Shown here: one piece after another, positions 9,824 through 18,755 of the stretch
Position numbering within the stretch: the first letter of the stretch is position 1
Layout: each line of letters starts with the position of its first letter
Source of the DNA: Sulfuricaulis limicola
GTDB lineage: Bacteria > Pseudomonadota > Gammaproteobacteria > Acidiferrobacterales > Sulfurifustaceae
Direction of reading: 5' to 3'
NCBI RefSeq assembly: GCF_002355735.1
Contig: NZ_AP014879.1
Location: 2,449,501 to 2,513,500, forward strand
Length of the DNA stretch: 64,000 bases
Notes under the pieces: generated by a model
What the model was told of the DNA's origin: nothing
What the model saw: the letters and a program-made list of their open reading frames with translations, nothing else
The model's database searches: none
Made by a program: the position numbers and the translations under genes

Positions 9824-9913
9824 CACGATTCCTCCCCGTTATTCCCGTCCATCGCTGAACTATACCTTGCCGGCGTCAAGTCGAACATCCGCAATTCGCC
9901 GGTTGGACATTTT

Positions 9914-11872
9914 TCAGTAGCCCGGCGCCATGAGCTTGTGTTGCTTGAACGCCGATGAGGCCGTCTGGTAGTACGCGATGGCTTCATCGCGCAAGGTCTC
10001 GTCGATCGGCGCGGGAGTCGCTTCAAGCGTCTTCGGATCGATCCGGAAGCTCTCGATCTTGCGCTTGGGCTTGAGCACGGTGAGGATGTCGCGCTTGTAG
10101 TAGCCGAGCGACTGATAATTACTGATGAAGGCGCGCGGTTCTCCCCCCTGCTCGTGGACGGCCGTCCCGAAGAAATACTCGTCATCGCCTTCCAGGCCGA
10201 GGATATCGAACAGCGTCGGCGGCACATCGAGTTGGGAGATCATCCGCGGGAAATGGCCGGGCCTGACAATTGCCGGCCCATACAGGATGAGCGGGATGTG
10301 GTATTTCGCCACCGGCAGTTCGGTCTTGCCGGAAACCGCCGCGCAATGGTCGGCGATGATGACGAACAGCGTGTCATCGAACCAGGGATGCTGCCGCGCC
10401 TGCTCGATGAACCGGCCGATCGCGTAGTCGGTATATTTGACCCCGCCTTCGCGCCCGCCGGGCGAAGGGATGTCGATGCGGCCGTCCGGATAGGTGTAGG
10501 GACGGTGGTTGGACGTGGTCATGATGTGCATGAAGAAACGCTTTTTGCCGGTGTCGACCCTGTCGAGCACCGACATGGCGTTGCTGAACAACACTTCATC
10601 GGCCACGCCCCAGACGTTCTCGAAAATCACCGACGCTTTCGGGAAATCCGTGCGATCAAAAGTTGCGTAGTCATTGCCGGCGAAATAGGCATTCATGTTG
10701 TCGAAGTAGCCGTAGCCGCCGTACACGAACGAGGTCGAGAAACCCATGTGTTCGAGCATTTCTCCGACAGTGGCAAGGTGTTCGTTGTTCGGACGGCGCA
10801 CGATGGCCTGCCCCGGCACCGGCGGCGTGCCGAGCGACAGCGCCTCCAGCCCGCGCACGGTGCGCGTGCCGGTGGCCAGCACCCGGTCGAACTGCACGCC
10901 GTGGCGCGCCAGATCGTCGAGACGCGGCGTCAGCCCCCGGGTCGAGCCGTAAACACCGAGATACTCCGCGGACAAGCTCTCGACCGTGATCAGCACCATG
11001 TGACGCGGGTAGCGACGCAGGTACGGGACCGCGGGCTCCGCATGCACGTCTTCATGTTTCATCCTGGGAAGTACTTTTGACAACGGTTCACGTGTAACGC
11101 CGAGATCGCGCAGGATGCGGTCGGCGCGCTCCTGCGGGATGGTGGCGTACCAGCGCTCGTAGTCGAGCTCGTTGCGCCGGAATGCCGCGGCAAAGGTGAA
11201 CAGGCCGTTCCCGGAAAGTTCCTCGACATAATTGTTGCCGTGGGCGTACATCTGGTCGACGTTGGCGAACAGGCCGCTGGCCAGCGGCAGGATCACGGCG
11301 GCAGCGAGCAGGCGCAGGCGCGCGCCGCGCGCGAGGCGCACGCCGAAGGCGCGCGCCAGCGGGCCGCGCAACGCCCAGGTCAGCAGGGCGGCCAACGCCG
11401 CCACGGCCAGCAGCAAAGGCATGACGGGATAGGATTCGCGGATATTACCGATCACCTCGCGGGTGTAGACGAGATAATCCACCCCGATGAAATTGAAACG
11501 GGTTTCGAACTCGATCCAGAACAGCAGTTCCGCCAGCGCGTTGAACAACAGCGTCGCCGTCACGAACCAGAACACCCCGTAGCGCACCCAGCGTTGCCAG
11601 CCCGCCGGGCGCCAGCGATTGCCGAACGCGGCTTCGTACAGCAAAAACGGCACCAGCAGGTAACACAGGGTGGCGACGTCGAACCACAGCCCAAAGACGA
11701 GGAAGCGCGGCCAGCCGGACAACGGGACGCTGTCCATGCCGGTATACAGCGCCAGCACGATCCGGGTCGTGGTGAAAATACCAAGCGCGACCAGCACCAG
11801 CAACGCGACAAACAACAACAGCCCCTTTTCAGCCAACTTCGCGGACGCCTCCCGCCGGTCTACTTGCGTCAT
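9914..11872 (-). CDS. Inner-membrane sulfatase-fold phosphotransferase (LTA synthase-like)
   Basis: 652 residues. ATG at 11872 has GGAGG seven bases upstream. The first 210 residues contain about five membrane helices; the rest is a periplasmic sulfatase/alkaline-phosphatase fold beginning HMVLITVESLSAEYLG, with the nucleophile-bearing TGTRTVRGLEALS and the metal-binding IIADHCAAVSG. This is the architecture of LTA synthase/OpgB/EptA-type enzymes that move phosphoglycerol or phosphoethanolamine groups. In a Gram-negative the likely substrates are periplasmic glucans or lipids, not teichoic acid. Its place between two RuBisCO operons gives no clue. Confidence 0.87.
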   Translation of the reverse strand: MTQVDRREASAKLAEKGLLLFVALLVLVALGIFTTTRIVLALYTGMDSVPLSGWPRFLVFGLWFDVATLCYLLVPFLLYEAAFGNRWRPAGWQRWVRYGVFWFVTATLLFNALAELLFWIEFETRFNFIGVDYLVYTREVIGNIRESYPVMPLLLAVAALAALLTWALRGPLARAFGVRLARGARLRLLAAAVILPLASGLFANVDQMYAHGNNYVEELSGNGLFTFAAAFRRNELDYERWYATIPQERADRILRDLGVTREPLSKVLPRMKHEDVHAEPAVPYLRRYPRHMVLITVESLSAEYLGVYGSTRGLTPRLDDLARHGVQFDRVLATGTRTVRGLEALSLGTPPVPGQAIVRRPNNEHLATVGEMLEHMGFSTSFVYGGYGYFDNMNAYFAGNDYATFDRTDFPKASVIFENVWGVADEVLFSNAMSVLDRVDTGKKRFFMHIMTTSNHRPYTYPDGRIDIPSPGGREGGVKYTDYAIGRFIEQARQHPWFDDTLFVIIADHCAAVSGKTELPVAKYHIPLILYGPAIVRPGHFPRMISQLDVPPTLFDILGLEGDDEYFFGTAVHEQGGEPRAFISNYQSLGYYKRDILTVLKPKRKIESFRIDPKTLEATPAPIDETLRDEAIAYYQTASSAFKQHKLMAPGY

Positions 11873-12077
11873 CCTGTTGCCTCCAAAACATTGGCCATCG
11901 CCGCCCAAGCGCGATCGGCAGATACACAATTATCCACAAATAGGGGAAACCCGGCATGAGAATCAGGCGATACTGCTCATGAATCCGGCAATCCGGCCAC
12001 TGTGAGCTTCGGGTAATGCACAAGCTCCCGCATGCCCGCGCAACTTCCCTGGCGGCACGGCGCCGCCGGCGGTTCCG

Positions 12078-14411
12078 TCAGCGGGTCAGGCCGGCGTACA
12101 GCATCGGCAGCCGCTCCGGCAGCCGATTCACGTGGTCCACCACCATGTAACCCTTTGGCCCGAAAATACGCGATACATAATCATCCGCCCTGGGATCGAG
12201 CGTCAGGCAGAAACTGCGCACGCCGCGGGTGGCGAGTTCCTCGACCGCCTTTTTGGTATCGTGGCGCAGGTACTGCGGGTCGCGCACGTCGATGTCGGCC
12301 GGCTCGCCGTCAGAGACGAGCAGGATGAGTTTTTTCTTTTCCGGCTGTTTCAGCAGGAACTGGCCGGCGTGGCGCAGCGCCGCGCCCATGCGTGTGGAAA
12401 GACCGCCCTGCATGCCGGCAAGCTTGCTCTTCACCTCGTCGCCGTAGTGCTCGTCGAAATCCTTGAAGCGGTAATACTGCACGTCGTGGCGGCCGTCGCT
12501 GGCGAAGCCGTGGATGGCGAACGGATCGCCGACGCGGTCGATGGCCCAGGACAGCAGCGAGGTCGCCTCGCGCGCGAGTTGTATCACCGGCTTGTCGGAA
12601 CCGCCGAGTTTCTCGTTGGTGGATTCGGACAGATCGAGCAGCACCAGCACCGCCAGATCGCGCACCTTGCGCTCGATGCGGATGTTGATGCGCGGGTCCG
12701 GCGTCTGTCCCATGCGGATGTCGATCATGGCGCGGATCGCGGCGTTCAGATCGATCTCCTCGCCGTCCTCGCGGTGCCGCAGGCGCTGCACGCCCTCGGG
12801 CTGCATGGCGTCGATGATGTGCCGCAGGCGCGCGGCCACCGGCCGGTGCTCGGTGAGAATCCGGTCAATCTCCTCCGGATCGCCTTTTTTCTGGCGCCGC
12901 TCCAGCACCGTCACCCAGTTGGGCCGGTGCAGCTGCACGCCGTAATCCCATTCCTGGTAGTGATGCGGATCGCTCACCGGCTCCTTGCCTTCGAGCTCGT
13001 TGATGGTGCAGCCTTCCTGGTCGAGGTAGAACGGCTGGTCCAGCACCCAGATCTCCTGGGCATCGTCACCGGCCAGCTCGCAGTCGAGCTCGTTCACCAT
13101 GTCCATGGTCGTGACATGCTTGCGCACCTGTTTCGGTGCCGGCACGTATTCGGCCTCGTGCCAGGCGATTTCGTCCGAGGCCCAGAGATAGCGGTTGTCA
13201 TCGCGGTACGGGATGGCCATGGATTCCAGCGTCCGCAGGCTCGGAATGCCGCCGCGTTCGCCGAGCTTGTTGTACAGCATGACGCCGAGATCCCAGCTGA
13301 GACGGTTGTCTTGCGGTCGGTTGGCAAACTGTTCACGGAACGCAGCCGTCATTTCCCGGATCAGCCCGTCGTCATCGTGATAGTTTTCGTCCAGCAGCGC
13401 GTAGACGAGGCGCTCCAGCAAACCCACGACCGGCTCCGTGGCGCAACTGACTTCCCGGACCTTGGTGTGGAACTGCGCCCACATCTGCTTCATGCCCGGG
13501 AACTCGCGGATCGCCAGATGCTCGACGCGCGCGTCCTCGAACAGGCCGATCAGGAACATCTGCGCGGGGTTCAATTGCTCCATCGACAGCGGCCGGGTGG
13601 TGTACACCAGATGCGCCGCCGCGTGCGCCGCGGCGGCGCGATACAGGTCCTTGCCCGGGAGGCCGGCGAAGTCGTCGTAGGCGTCCGGCAGGTGAATCAC
13701 GCGCGTCTCGATGAACGGCCGGTAGCCCTCGCGCGTTTCATAGTCGCCGGAGGTCGGGCGCAGGAAGAAATCCCGGCCCCAGAAGGCGCGCAGGTAAAAA
13801 TTGAGCTTGCGCTGGTTGTCGATGAACAGCGTCCCGCGCCGTTCCTTCTGCAACATCGCCTGCGAGTCGGCGCTCTGGAGGTCGAAATACGCCAGCTGCG
13901 CCGGGAAATCGCGCAGGTGCGCCTGCGCGCCCCACAGCGCCCAGCGCCGCAGGCCGCCGAGCGTGAGCTTGCTGAACAGCTCATCGAGGTGGCCCAGCAT
14001 CGGCCGCAGGCCGCGCGGCACCCGGGCGGAAAGCTGGTGGATCAGGCCGAGATAGCCGCGCAGCAATTCGGCGTCGCCGAGGCGGTTGGCGGCGGTCGGC
14101 AGGGTATCGAACATCAGCTGGATCACCTCGCCGCTCACCATCGAGGCCAGTTTCATGGCGGCAGTGATGCAATCGGTGATGACGTCCTCGCCGACGTCCT
14201 TGACCACCGCCGGCATGGACTGGATGTAGGTGACGACCAGATCGTTGCCGCGCCCGAGCTGGGACAGGCCTTTGGCGCCTTCAAGCCAGTTGTGCAGACC
14301 CTGCGGGCTCATCACGCGCGCGGCCTCGTGGAAGCTCGCCGCGAGCGTGTCGCGCACATGCGGATCGAGCTGTTCGAGTTGATCCTTGTATTCGTCGAGG
14401 TTGATGCTCAT
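12078..14411 (-). CDS. cbbO: CbbO, VWA-domain subunit of the CbbQO RuBisCO activase
   Basis: 777 residues. The N-terminal two-thirds is the CbbO-specific helical region; the C-terminal part is a von Willebrand A domain with the MIDAS motif DLSES and later Thr and Asp residues (GGLSTRMGAAL, VSDGEPADIDV). CbbO is the adaptor that binds RuBisCO through the metal site while the CbbQ hexamer supplies ATPase force. Weak ribosome-binding site (TTGAG) before 14411. It ends the form IA operon, separated from the preceding small gene by a 107-bp spacer holding a palindromic repeat. Confidence 0.96.
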   Translation of the reverse strand: MSINLDEYKDQLEQLDPHVRDTLAASFHEAARVMSPQGLHNWLEGAKGLSQLGRGNDLVVTYIQSMPAVVKDVGEDVITDCITAAMKLASMVSGEVIQLMFDTLPTAANRLGDAELLRGYLGLIHQLSARVPRGLRPMLGHLDELFSKLTLGGLRRWALWGAQAHLRDFPAQLAYFDLQSADSQAMLQKERRGTLFIDNQRKLNFYLRAFWGRDFFLRPTSGDYETREGYRPFIETRVIHLPDAYDDFAGLPGKDLYRAAAAHAAAHLVYTTRPLSMEQLNPAQMFLIGLFEDARVEHLAIREFPGMKQMWAQFHTKVREVSCATEPVVGLLERLVYALLDENYHDDDGLIREMTAAFREQFANRPQDNRLSWDLGVMLYNKLGERGGIPSLRTLESMAIPYRDDNRYLWASDEIAWHEAEYVPAPKQVRKHVTTMDMVNELDCELAGDDAQEIWVLDQPFYLDQEGCTINELEGKEPVSDPHHYQEWDYGVQLHRPNWVTVLERRQKKGDPEEIDRILTEHRPVAARLRHIIDAMQPEGVQRLRHREDGEEIDLNAAIRAMIDIRMGQTPDPRINIRIERKVRDLAVLVLLDLSESTNEKLGGSDKPVIQLAREATSLLSWAIDRVGDPFAIHGFASDGRHDVQYYRFKDFDEHYGDEVKSKLAGMQGGLSTRMGAALRHAGQFLLKQPEKKKLILLVSDGEPADIDVRDPQYLRHDTKKAVEELATRGVRSFCLTLDPRADDYVSRIFGPKGYMVVDHVNRLPERLPMLYAGLTR

Positions 14412-14430
14412 GGCTCAATCGCGATATTAC

Positions 14431-14509
14431 GCAGGGTGCGCAAAAGCGCAGCGTTGCGCACCGTTTGCGCTTTTAGAGGTACGCTTCGCTGACGCTCAGC
14501 ACACCCTGC
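14431..14509. repeat. Nested palindromic element of the GCTTCGCT type, copy 2
   Basis: Outer ends GCAGGGTG (14431-14438) and CACCCTGC (14502-14509) are perfect inverted repeats. Inside are GGTGCGCAA with TTGCGCACC (14435-14443, 14454-14462) and AAAAGCGCA with TGCGCTTTT (14442-14450, 14466-14474), plus the shared ACGCTTCGCTGACGCTCAGC. It fills the spacer between cbbO and the 103-residue gene. Confidence 0.75.
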
Positions 14510-14518
14510 ATGGATATT

Positions 14519-14830
14519 TCATTCATCCTCGTCGTCGTCGAGGTCGGGCGACCAGCCGAGTTCCCGCGCGCGCTTTACCGCCGTGTCATAAATACGTTCG
14601 TGGCGCGCGCGCAGATCCGCCGGCAGCTGGCTGACCATATGTCCATACGGATCCCAGGCCGCGTGCACCTGCCCGTACAGGGTATCGAACTTCGGCAATT
14701 CCCAACCTTCGCAGGTCTCGGTTTCGGGAAGAATGCCGAACACCCAGGCGTCGCGGATCATGCGGCCGATATCGGTCATGCCGCCGTAAACATCGGCGTG
14801 AATTCCAACGTAGGCCGTGGGGCGGTTCAT
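14519..14830 (-). CDS. Unknown 103-residue protein between cbbQ and cbbO
   Basis: I do not recognise a named domain. It begins MNRPTAYVGIHADVYGG and has a very acidic end (SPDLDDDEDE), with many aromatic residues and no signal peptide or membrane segment. Its ATG is two bases after the cbbQ stop (TGACCATG), so translation is probably coupled to cbbQ. The setting suggests a small partner of CbbQ, CbbO or form IA RuBisCO. Alternatives cannot be excluded from sequence alone. Confidence 0.82.
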   Translation of the reverse strand: MNRPTAYVGIHADVYGGMTDIGRMIRDAWVFGILPETETCEGWELPKFDTLYGQVHAAWDPYGHMVSQLPADLRARHERIYDTAVKRARELGWSPDLDDDEDE

Positions 14831-14832
14831 GG

Positions 14833-15669
14833 TCAGAAATACGTATTGACCGCCGCATCCAGCGTCTCGCGCATGTCCGGGTCGTCGGTGATCGGGCGCA
14901 CCAGCGTCATCTGGCAGGCGGCGCGCGGGTCGATGCCGCGCGCGATGAGTTGGCCGGCATAGGCCAGCAGGCGCGTGGAGATGCCCTCGTCGAGGCCGTG
15001 GCCCTTGAGGTTGCGCGCGCGGTGCGCGATCTGCACCAGCTTCTCGGCGGTGGCCTTGTCCACTTTGGTCTCGTGCATGACGATCTCCGCCTCCACCCCG
15101 GCCTCGGGATAATCGAAATCGATGGCGCCGAAGCGCTGCTTGGTGGACTGCTTGAGGTCCTTCATCAGGCTCTGGTAACCGGGGTTGTAGGAAATCACCA
15201 GCTGGAAATCCGGATGGCAGTTGACCATCTCGCCCTTCTTGTCGATCGGCAGCTGGCGCCGATGGTCGGTGAGCGGATGGATCACCACGGTGGTGTCCTG
15301 GCGTGCCTCGACGACTTCGTCGAGATAACAGATCGCGCCGATGCGCGCCGCCACCGTGAGCGGGCCGTCGTGCCACTTGGTGCCGCTCGCGTCCAGCAGG
15401 TAGCGGCCGACGAGGTCCGAGGCCGTCATGTCCTCGTTGCAGGCGACCGTGATCAGCGGCTTTTTGAGCTTCCACGCCATGTGTTCGACGAAGCGGCTCT
15501 TGCCGCAACCGGTCGGGCCCTTCAGCATCACCGGCATGCGCGCGCTGTAGGCGGCTTCGTACAACTGCACTTCGTTCGACACCGGCCGGTAATACGGCTC
15601 CTGCGTCACCAGGTATTGCGCGATGTCGCTGGCGTCATGGGTCTTTGCGCTGGTCGCTGCTTTGCTCAT
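14833..15669 (-). CDS. cbbQ: CbbQ, MoxR-type AAA+ ATPase of RuBisCO activase
   Basis: 278 residues from ATG at 15669 (AGGTGACGAGC upstream; a GTG at 15678 is an alternative). Walker A GPTGCGKS is at about 51-58, Walker B is ICYLDEVVEA, and sensor region VISYNPGYQ follows. With CbbO it forms a complex that reactivates inhibited form I RuBisCO. It follows cbbS after a 92-bp spacer with a hairpin that may lower read-through. Confidence 0.96.
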   Translation of the reverse strand: MSKAATSAKTHDASDIAQYLVTQEPYYRPVSNEVQLYEAAYSARMPVMLKGPTGCGKSRFVEHMAWKLKKPLITVACNEDMTASDLVGRYLLDASGTKWHDGPLTVAARIGAICYLDEVVEARQDTTVVIHPLTDHRRQLPIDKKGEMVNCHPDFQLVISYNPGYQSLMKDLKQSTKQRFGAIDFDYPEAGVEAEIVMHETKVDKATAEKLVQIAHRARNLKGHGLDEGISTRLLAYAGQLIARGIDPRAACQMTLVRPITDDPDMRETLDAAVNTYF

Positions 15670-15683
15670 GCTCGTCACCTTGT

Positions 15684-15724
15684 ATGAAAGAAAAAGCCCC
15701 TGCCCGACGATGCCGGACAGGGGC
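15684..15724 (-). terminator. Hairpin with T-run between cbbS and cbbQ (partial terminator)
   Basis: On the minus strand GCCCCTGTCCG pairs with CGGGCAGGGGC (one G-T pair) around a seven-base loop, followed directly by TTTTTCTTTC. This is a full intrinsic-terminator design located inside the operon. It probably lets abundant cbbLS mRNA end here, with only part of the transcripts reading into cbbQ and cbbO. Confidence 0.75.
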
Positions 15725-15751
15725 CGATTACGGCTCTGCGTGTCCGACGGC

Positions 15752-16108
15752 TTACTTCATCTTGCCGCGGAAAATCACCATCGAGGCGCCCTGCGACTGT
15801 TTGAAGTTGTCGTAGCCAATCAGCCGCACATGGTTGTTCGGGTGCGCCTTGTGACACGCCTCGGCCTCGGCCAGCACCTTGTCCACGTTGGTTTCGCCGA
15901 ACATCGGCAGCTTCCACATATACCAGTAGTGGTCGAAGGCATTCTCCGGCTCGGTGTGTTCGATCGCCGGGTTCAGGCCCTGCCGCACCAGATACTCCAC
16001 CTGTTTCTTGATGCCGTCGCTGGTCATGGCCGGCAAGTAGGAGAAGGTCTCGAACTTGCGGCTGCTGGTGTCGGTCAGGCTGGATTTGTAATCTTGCATT
16101 TCGCTCAT
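15752..16108 (-). CDS. cbbS: RuBisCO small subunit, form IA (green type)
   Basis: 118 residues, the short form lacking the red-type C-terminal hairpin. Typical segments are [20 protein letters not shown] and [15 protein letters not shown], and it ends near [25 protein letters not shown] precedes the ATG. It pairs with cbbL at 16174 and is followed by cbbQ, the non-carboxysomal form IAq arrangement. Confidence 0.97.
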   Translation of the reverse strand: MSEMQDYKSSLTDTSSRKFETFSYLPAMTSDGIKKQVEYLVRQGLNPAIEHTEPENAFDHYWYMWKLPMFGETNVDKVLAEAEACHKAHPNNHVRLIGYDNFKQSQGASMVIFRGKMK

Positions 16109-16125
16109 TTTGCGTTCCTCTTCAT

Positions 16126-16160
16126 TGTTGGGCTTCGCTTGCGCTCAGCCCAACCTACAT
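16126..16160. repeat. GCTTCGCT-type palindromic repeat, copy 3
   Basis: GTTGGGCT (16127-16134), then TCGCTTGCGCTC, then the perfect complement AGCCCAAC (16147-16154) followed by CTAC. It lies in the 65-bp spacer between form IA cbbL and cbbS and could form an mRNA hairpin. Similar wording is common between genes of many bacteria. Confidence 0.75.
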
Positions 16161-16173
16161 TTATGTCAGGGCG

Positions 16174-17601
16174 TTACTTATGTTTCACGTCGAGTTTGTC
16201 CACGGTGTCGAACTCGAACTTGATCTCTTTCCACGTCTCCATGGCGATCTTCAGTTCGGGGCTGGACTTGGCGGCATTGGTGAGAATGTCCTTGCCTTCC
16301 TTCTCCAGCTGACGGCCCTGGTTACGCGCCTCGACACAGGCCTCGAGGGCCACGCGGTTGGCGGCGGCGCCGGCGGCGTTGCCCCACGGATGGCCGAGCG
16401 TGCCGCCACCGAATTGCAGCACGGAGTCGTCGCCGAAGATGTTGACCAGCGCCGGCATGTGCCACACATGGATGCCGCCGGAGGCGACAGCGAACACGCC
16501 GGGCATGGAGCCCCAGTCCTGGTCGAAGAAGATGCCCATGGAGCGGTCTTCCTTGATGTACTTGTCGCGCAGCAGGTTGATCCAGCCGATGGTCGCGGCG
16601 CGGTCGCCTTCGAGCTTGCCGACGACGGTGCCGGTGTGCAGGTGATCGCCGCCGGACAGGCGCAGGATCTTGGCCAGCACGCGGAAGTGGATGCCGTGGT
16701 GCGGGTTGCGGTCGAGCACGGCGTGCATGGCGCGATGGATGTGCAGCAGCATGCCATTGTCGCGGCACCAGTTGGCCAGGCCGGTGTTGGCGCAGAAGCC
16801 GCCGGTGATGTAGTCGTGCATGATGATCGGCGCGCCGATGGACTTGGCGTGCTCGGCGCGCTTGTACATCTCTTCCGGCGTCGGCGCGGTGACGTTCAGG
16901 TAGTGGCCCTTGCGCTCGCCGGTTTCCTTCTCGGCCTTGTGGATGGCTTCCATGACGAAGTCGAAACGCGTGCGCCAGCGCATGAACGGCTGGCTGTTGA
17001 CGTTCTCGTCGTCCTTGGTGAAGTCGAGACCGCCGCGCAAACATTCGTACACGGCGCGGCCGTAGTTCTTGGCCGACAGGCCGAGCTTGGGCTTGATGGT
17101 GCAGCCGAGCAGCGGACGGCCGTACTTGTTCATGATGTCACGCTCGACCTGGATGCCCTGGGGCGGGCCGCCACAGGTCTTCACGTAGGCGATCGGGAAG
17201 CGCACGTCCTCGAGGCGCAGGGCGCGGATGGCCTTGAAGCCGAACACGTTGCCGACCAGCGAGGTGAACACGTTGACCACCGAACCTTCTTCGAACAGGT
17301 CCATCGGGTAGGCCACGAAGGCGTAGAAGCAGGTGTCGTCGCCCGGCACGTCTTCGATGCGGTAGGCGCGGCCCTTGTAGTAGTCGAGGTCGGTCAGCAG
17401 GTCGGTCCAGACCGTGGTCCAGGTGCCGGTGGACGACTCGGCGGCCACCGCGGCGGCGGCCTCTTCGCGCGGCACGCCGGCCTGCGGGGTGATCTTGAAG
17501 CACGCCAGAATATCGGTCTCGTTCGGCGTGTAATTCGGCATCCAATAGGTTTCGCGGTACTCTTTAACGCCCGCTTTGTACGTCTTCACTTTGCCTGACA
17601 T
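16174..17601 (-). CDS. cbbL: RuBisCO large subunit, form IA (green type)
   Basis: 475-residue catalytic subunit. Carbamylated lysine K196 lies in [16 protein letters not shown], the other catalytic lysine K170 in [10 protein letters not shown], and loop 6 in [10 protein letters not shown]. The short N-terminus ([20 protein letters not shown]) and cbbQO downstream mark form IA. GAGGAGTCCTCC precedes the ATG. Divergent from its own cbbR. It is clearly diverged from the form IC copy at 6714, so the two are not a recent duplication. Confidence 0.98.
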   Translation of the reverse strand: MSGKVKTYKAGVKEYRETYWMPNYTPNETDILACFKITPQAGVPREEAAAAVAAESSTGTWTTVWTDLLTDLDYYKGRAYRIEDVPGDDTCFYAFVAYPMDLFEEGSVVNVFTSLVGNVFGFKAIRALRLEDVRFPIAYVKTCGGPPQGIQVERDIMNKYGRPLLGCTIKPKLGLSAKNYGRAVYECLRGGLDFTKDDENVNSQPFMRWRTRFDFVMEAIHKAEKETGERKGHYLNVTAPTPEEMYKRAEHAKSIGAPIIMHDYITGGFCANTGLANWCRDNGMLLHIHRAMHAVLDRNPHHGIHFRVLAKILRLSGGDHLHTGTVVGKLEGDRAATIGWINLLRDKYIKEDRSMGIFFDQDWGSMPGVFAVASGGIHVWHMPALVNIFGDDSVLQFGGGTLGHPWGNAAGAAANRVALEACVEARNQGRQLEKEGKDILTNAAKSSPELKIAMETWKEIKFEFDTVDKLDVKHK

Positions 17602-17720
17602 GGAGGACTCCTCGTTAGAAATCGTTGGAATTCCGGCAGTTCGCCTGCTTTCCCCGGGCGAAGCTGTATTCTGGGCGCTAACCCTACTCCCCGTGTACCA
17701 TAAATAACACTCACAATTTA

Positions 17721-17750
17721 TGATTATTATGATAAGTTATTACTTATAGT
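17721..17750. promoter_or_regulatory. Candidate CbbR operator between cbbL (form IA) and cbbR
   Basis: The 170-bp divergent spacer is strikingly A/T-rich next to cbbR and holds a perfect dyad ATAAGT-TATT-ACTTAT at 17732-17747, with TTATGATTATTATGAT beside it. The placement mirrors the dyad cluster before the other cbbR. Assigned by position and symmetry only. Confidence 0.5.
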
Positions 17751-17771
17751 ATTTTCAGCGGGGCCGTTACT

Positions 17772-18734
17772 TTGCACCTGACACTGCGCCAACTCAAGGT
17801 CTTCGAATCGGTCGCGCGCCACCTGAATTACACACGGGCGGCGGAAGAGCTTTTCCTCACCCAGCCGGCGGTTTCCATGCAGGTGAAGCAGCTGGAGGAG
17901 AGCCTGGGGGTGGCATTGTTCGAGCAACTGGGCAAGCGCATCCATCTCACCGAGGCCGGCCAAGAGGTGCTCGCCTACGCCCGCACCGTGACCCAGCAAC
18001 TGGACGAGCTCGAATCGGTGCTGAACCGCATCAAGGGGCTGTCCGGCGGAAGGCTGCGCATCTCGGTCGCGACCACGGCCAATTACTTCATCCCCACCCT
18101 GCTCGGCACCTTCTCGCGCCGCTATCCGGAAGTGACGGTCAGCCTCGACGTCACCAACCGCGAGGCGCTGCTACAGCAGCTTTCGGAAAATACCGTGGAT
18201 CTCGTCATCATGGGCCAGCCGCCGTCGGGACTCGACGTCGAGGCTGAAGTTTTCATGGAAAACCCTTTGGTCGTCGTCGCACCGCCGGAACATCCGTTGG
18301 CACGCCAGAAGAAAATCCCCTTGAAGCGCCTGCAGGAGGAAGTCTTTCTCGTGCGTGAGCCGGGATCCGGCACACGTGTCGCCATGGAGCGCTTCTTCGC
18401 CGAACGTGAAATACATCTCAAAACCGGCATGGAGGTCGGCAGCAACGAGGCGATCAAACAGAGCGTGCAGGCGGGCTTGGGGCTGGGACTGCTGTCACGC
18501 GCCACCATCGAACAGGAGCTGGAACTGAAGCGGCTGACGGTGCTGGACGTCGCCGAGTTTCCCATCATGCGGCACTGGTACCTGGTGCACCGGCGTGGCA
18601 AACGGCTCTCGGCCGTGGTCGAGGTGTTCAAGGAATTTATGCTGAAGGAAACCCGGGCATTGTTGCTGAAACAAACTCAAAACCCTTTGCCGCCAGATCA
18701 GAAAATAAAAAAGGGCGGCTCGCGCCGCCCTTGA
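17772..18734 (+). CDS. cbbR: LysR-family regulator CbbR (form IA set)
   Basis: 320 residues, starting with TTG at 17772: no ATG or GTG lies between this codon and an in-frame stop at 17733, and GCGGGG lies upstream. The N-terminal HTH is LTLRQLKVFESVARHLNYTR with AAEELFLTQPAVSMQVKQL; the effector domain carries REPGSGTRVAMERF and MEVGSNEAIKQSV. It is clearly similar to the regulator at 8397 in both domains. It is divergent from form IA cbbLSQO and presumably activates it. Its last codons contain the hairpin that terminates the convergent RCC1 gene. Confidence 0.95.
   Translation: MHLTLRQLKVFESVARHLNYTRAAEELFLTQPAVSMQVKQLEESLGVALFEQLGKRIHLTEAGQEVLAYARTVTQQLDELESVLNRIKGLSGGRLRISVATTANYFIPTLLGTFSRRYPEVTVSLDVTNREALLQQLSENTVDLVIMGQPPSGLDVEAEVFMENPLVVVAPPEHPLARQKKIPLKRLQEEVFLVREPGSGTRVAMERFFAEREIHLKTGMEVGSNEAIKQSVQAGLGLGLLSRATIEQELELKRLTVLDVAEFPIMRHWYLVHRRGKRLSAVVEVFKEFMLKETRALLLKQTQNPLPPDQKIKKGGSRRP
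18699..18732 (-). terminator. Intrinsic terminator of the RCC1-repeat gene
   Basis: AAGGGCGGC pairs with GCCGCCCTT (18711-18719 with 18724-18732, loop TCGC). On the minus strand it is followed by TTTTTTATTTTC. The stem lies inside the 3' end of cbbR, so the two convergent genes share this DNA. Confidence 0.8.
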
Positions 18735-18755
18735 GAAAAAACATCTTATCAGAAT

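Noticed and set aside
9914-11872. True lipoteichoic acid synthase
   Set aside because: The fold matches, but all other genes point to a Gram-negative; the family also contains periplasmic glucan and lipid phosphotransferases.
12132-14492. 786-codon open frame on the plus strand
   Set aside because: It is the antisense shadow of cbbO in GC-rich DNA; the translation is low-complexity (rich in H, R, V, A) with no domain.
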